This document shows, piece after piece, positions 63,009 through 64,000 of a stretch of DNA of 64,000 nt (its first letter is position 1; each line of letters opens with the position of its first letter). The position numbers and the translations under genes are program-made. The notes under the pieces were generated by a model. That model was not told the DNA's origin, made no database searches, and worked only from the letters and a program-made list of their open reading frames with translations. The DNA is from Acidovorax sp. NCPPB 3576. Its GTDB lineage: Bacteria; Pseudomonadota; Gammaproteobacteria; Burkholderiales; Burkholderiaceae_C. The stretch covers positions 4,766,501 through 4,830,500 of the forward strand of contig NZ_CP097267.1 in assembly GCF_028473605.1 (NCBI RefSeq), given 5' to 3'.

Positions 63009-63291
63009 GTCCGGTGTCTTTCGCGAAAGGAGAGAAGCGCCGACGAGCGACCTGTCTGACCCCGCCGCCCAATGCGCCGTGCGTAGAAGGAAGTGCTGTG
63101 TGCGCTTGCATGCCGAATGCTATCGCCCACCCTTCTTTCGCCCGGGTGCGGAACGCCGCATGCCTGTGTCAGCCGGCGCCTACCGTGCGTCTTGCCGCGT
63201 CCAGCTCCACCTCCAGAGCCCCCTGCAACCGTGTCGCCGTGTCGCCGTGTCGCCGTGTCGCCGTGTCGCCAGCTTCATTTCAGCCGCCCAT
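63009..63291. other. intergenic region between the repair cluster and atpC
   Basis: About 280 bases without a gene. It contains the 8-bp tandem repeat at 63231-63270 and presumably the promoter of the repair cluster on the minus strand, for which I see no clear boxes. Plus-strand open frames across it run antisense into atpC and look spurious. Confidence 0.5.
63231..63270. repeat. octanucleotide tandem repeat, five copies of GTGTCGCC
   Basis: Five uninterrupted 8-base units at 63231-63270. The unit is not a multiple of three and lies in non-coding sequence about 220 bases upstream of the repair cluster. Confidence 0.97.
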
Positions 63292-63316
63292 GAAAAAAGC
63301 CGCCCGAAGGCGGCTT
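63292..63316 (-). terminator. rho-independent terminator of the atp operon
   Basis: On the minus strand AAGCCGCC (63316-63309), loop TTCG, GGCGGCTT (63304-63297), then TTTT. It lies 33 bases after the atpC stop. Confidence 0.95.
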
Positions 63317-63348
63317 GTCACAGAAGGAACGGAGAGCCGTTCAATCGA

Positions 63349-63765
63349 TCAGCGCTTTTGGCGGAACTTGCGCAGCGCAGCGATCTGCGCGGCCATCACG
63401 GCCAGTTCCGATTGCGCCTTGGCCAGGTCCAGTTCGCTCTTGGCGTTCTTGACGGCCTCTTCGGCAGCAGCCTTGGCCTGGTTGGCCTTCTCGTCATCCA
63501 GGTCCTTGCCGCGCACTGCGGTATCGGACAGCACCGTCACGCGGTGGGGCTGCACTTCCAGAATGCCACCGGCCACGAAGACGAACTCTTCGCCGCCGTC
63601 GGCCATCTCGATGCGCACCGAGCCGGGCTTGATGCGCGTGATCAGCGGGGTGTGGCGGGGATAGATGCCCAGCTCACCGGCTTCGCCGGGCAGAGCGACG
63701 AACCGCGCTTCGCCGGAGAAGATGGATTCTTCGGCGCTGACGACATCGACGTGAATGGTGTTCAT
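63349..63765 (-). CDS. atpC: ATP synthase epsilon subunit
   Basis: 138 residues from ATG 63765 with AAGGAA about 8 bases upstream. It is the rotor subunit of F1 that couples c-ring rotation to catalysis and can inhibit ATP hydrolysis. Seen: [40 protein letters not shown], the beta-sandwich [20 protein letters not shown] and the C-terminal helix pair ([37 protein letters not shown]). It follows atpD, as in the standard operon order, and ends at a terminator. Confidence 0.98.
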   Translation of the reverse strand: MNTIHVDVVSAEESIFSGEARFVALPGEAGELGIYPRHTPLITRIKPGSVRIEMADGGEEFVFVAGGILEVQPHRVTVLSDTAVRGKDLDDEKANQAKAAAEEAVKNAKSELDLAKAQSELAVMAAQIAALRKFRQKR

Positions 63766-63889
63766 GGTGGTTCCTTCCAAAAGTCGGGAAAGCTAGGAAT
63801 CGGCAGCCCGGTCGGTTGGCGCGCCGCGGGTACTTTGAAGCACCTGCATGACACGCTCACCCATAGGGCGGGCAGCCGATTGCGCCGCC

Positions 63890-64000
63890 TTACGCGACCT
63901 TCTTGGCCTTTTCGAAGGCTTCGTCGATGGTGCCGACCATGTAGAACGCCTGCTCGGGCAGGTGATCGCACTCGCCGGCCACGATCATCTTGAAACCACG
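63890..64000 (-). CDS. atpD: ATP synthase beta subunit, C-terminal end only
   Basis: The last 36 codons before TAA (63892-63890): [20 protein letters not shown] then [16 protein letters not shown]. This is the typical F1 beta-subunit end. The gene continues past the window edge on the minus strand. It is followed by atpC after about 125 bases. Confidence 0.97.

Noticed and set aside
63014..63664. A plus-strand frame running through the octamer repeat into atpC
   Set aside because: Mostly antisense to atpC; the repeat translates to RVAVSPCRRVAVSP-like noise and no ribosome site is present.

Overview
The window looks like a chromosomal segment of a high-GC betaproteobacterium of the family Comamonadaceae, most like a plant-pathogenic Acidovorax/Paracidovorax. 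The reasons are the third-position GC bias, the gene neighbourhoods (lptA-lptB-rpoN; argS-SPOR-dsbA; atpD-atpC), many chemoreceptors, a pectate-lyase-type enzyme, candidate type III effectors, and one perfect HrpX-type PIP box (TTCGC-N15-TTCGG). Family names come from reading the translations; no alignments or searches were run.

Layout. 1-3.9 kb: the 3' part of a pectate-lyase-like gene, a frameshifted CHASE3 chemoreceptor and cheW. 3.9-6.7 kb: a secreted DUF4139 protein, pgpA and a CinA/PncC amidase, tightly overlapping. 6.75-8.5 kb: an AT-richer cassette (amidase, small membrane protein, DUF1493 protein) that resembles an effector-immunity unit. 8.5-20.1 kb: a SulP transporter, a SEC-C protein, a kinase-like protein, murA, an SbmA/YddA-type ABC exporter, a PIN protein, an rlmL-type methyltransferase, an amino-acid-type chemoreceptor and tspO. 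20.2-26.5 kb (minus strand): argS, a SPOR protein, dsbA, lptA, lptB, rpoN. 26.6-39.2 kb: a PsiF-repeat protein, DUF2214, a PIP-box-driven transglycosylase/harpin-like protein, LysR-DUF3016, glcB, a third chemoreceptor, small metabolic genes, an MFS exporter, a glutamine amidotransferase and YihY. 39.3-46.4 kb: tRNA-Arg(CCG) and a TetR-controlled RND efflux operon. 46.6-52.1 kb: a dihaem cytochrome c, YheT, LemA and two TPM proteins. 52.2-55.8 kb: two tandem paralogues with a NEL-type E3 ubiquitin ligase domain. 55.8-63.0 kb: a four-gene DNA repair cluster (nuclease, helicase, ATP-dependent ligase, MBL exonuclease). 63.3-64 kb: atpC and the end of atpD.

Two themes stand out. First, a set of probable type III secreted proteins: the 27.6 kb transglycosylase behind a perfect PIP box, and two NEL proteins behind a near-PIP box, the second carrying seven 13-residue DLN repeats. 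Second, a dispersed 57-70 bp palindromic repeat family with six clear and two doubtful copies. Copies lie between genes but also inside coding sequence (the Lhr-type helicase and the N-terminus of CinA) or overlap a start or stop codon (yheT, a chemoreceptor).
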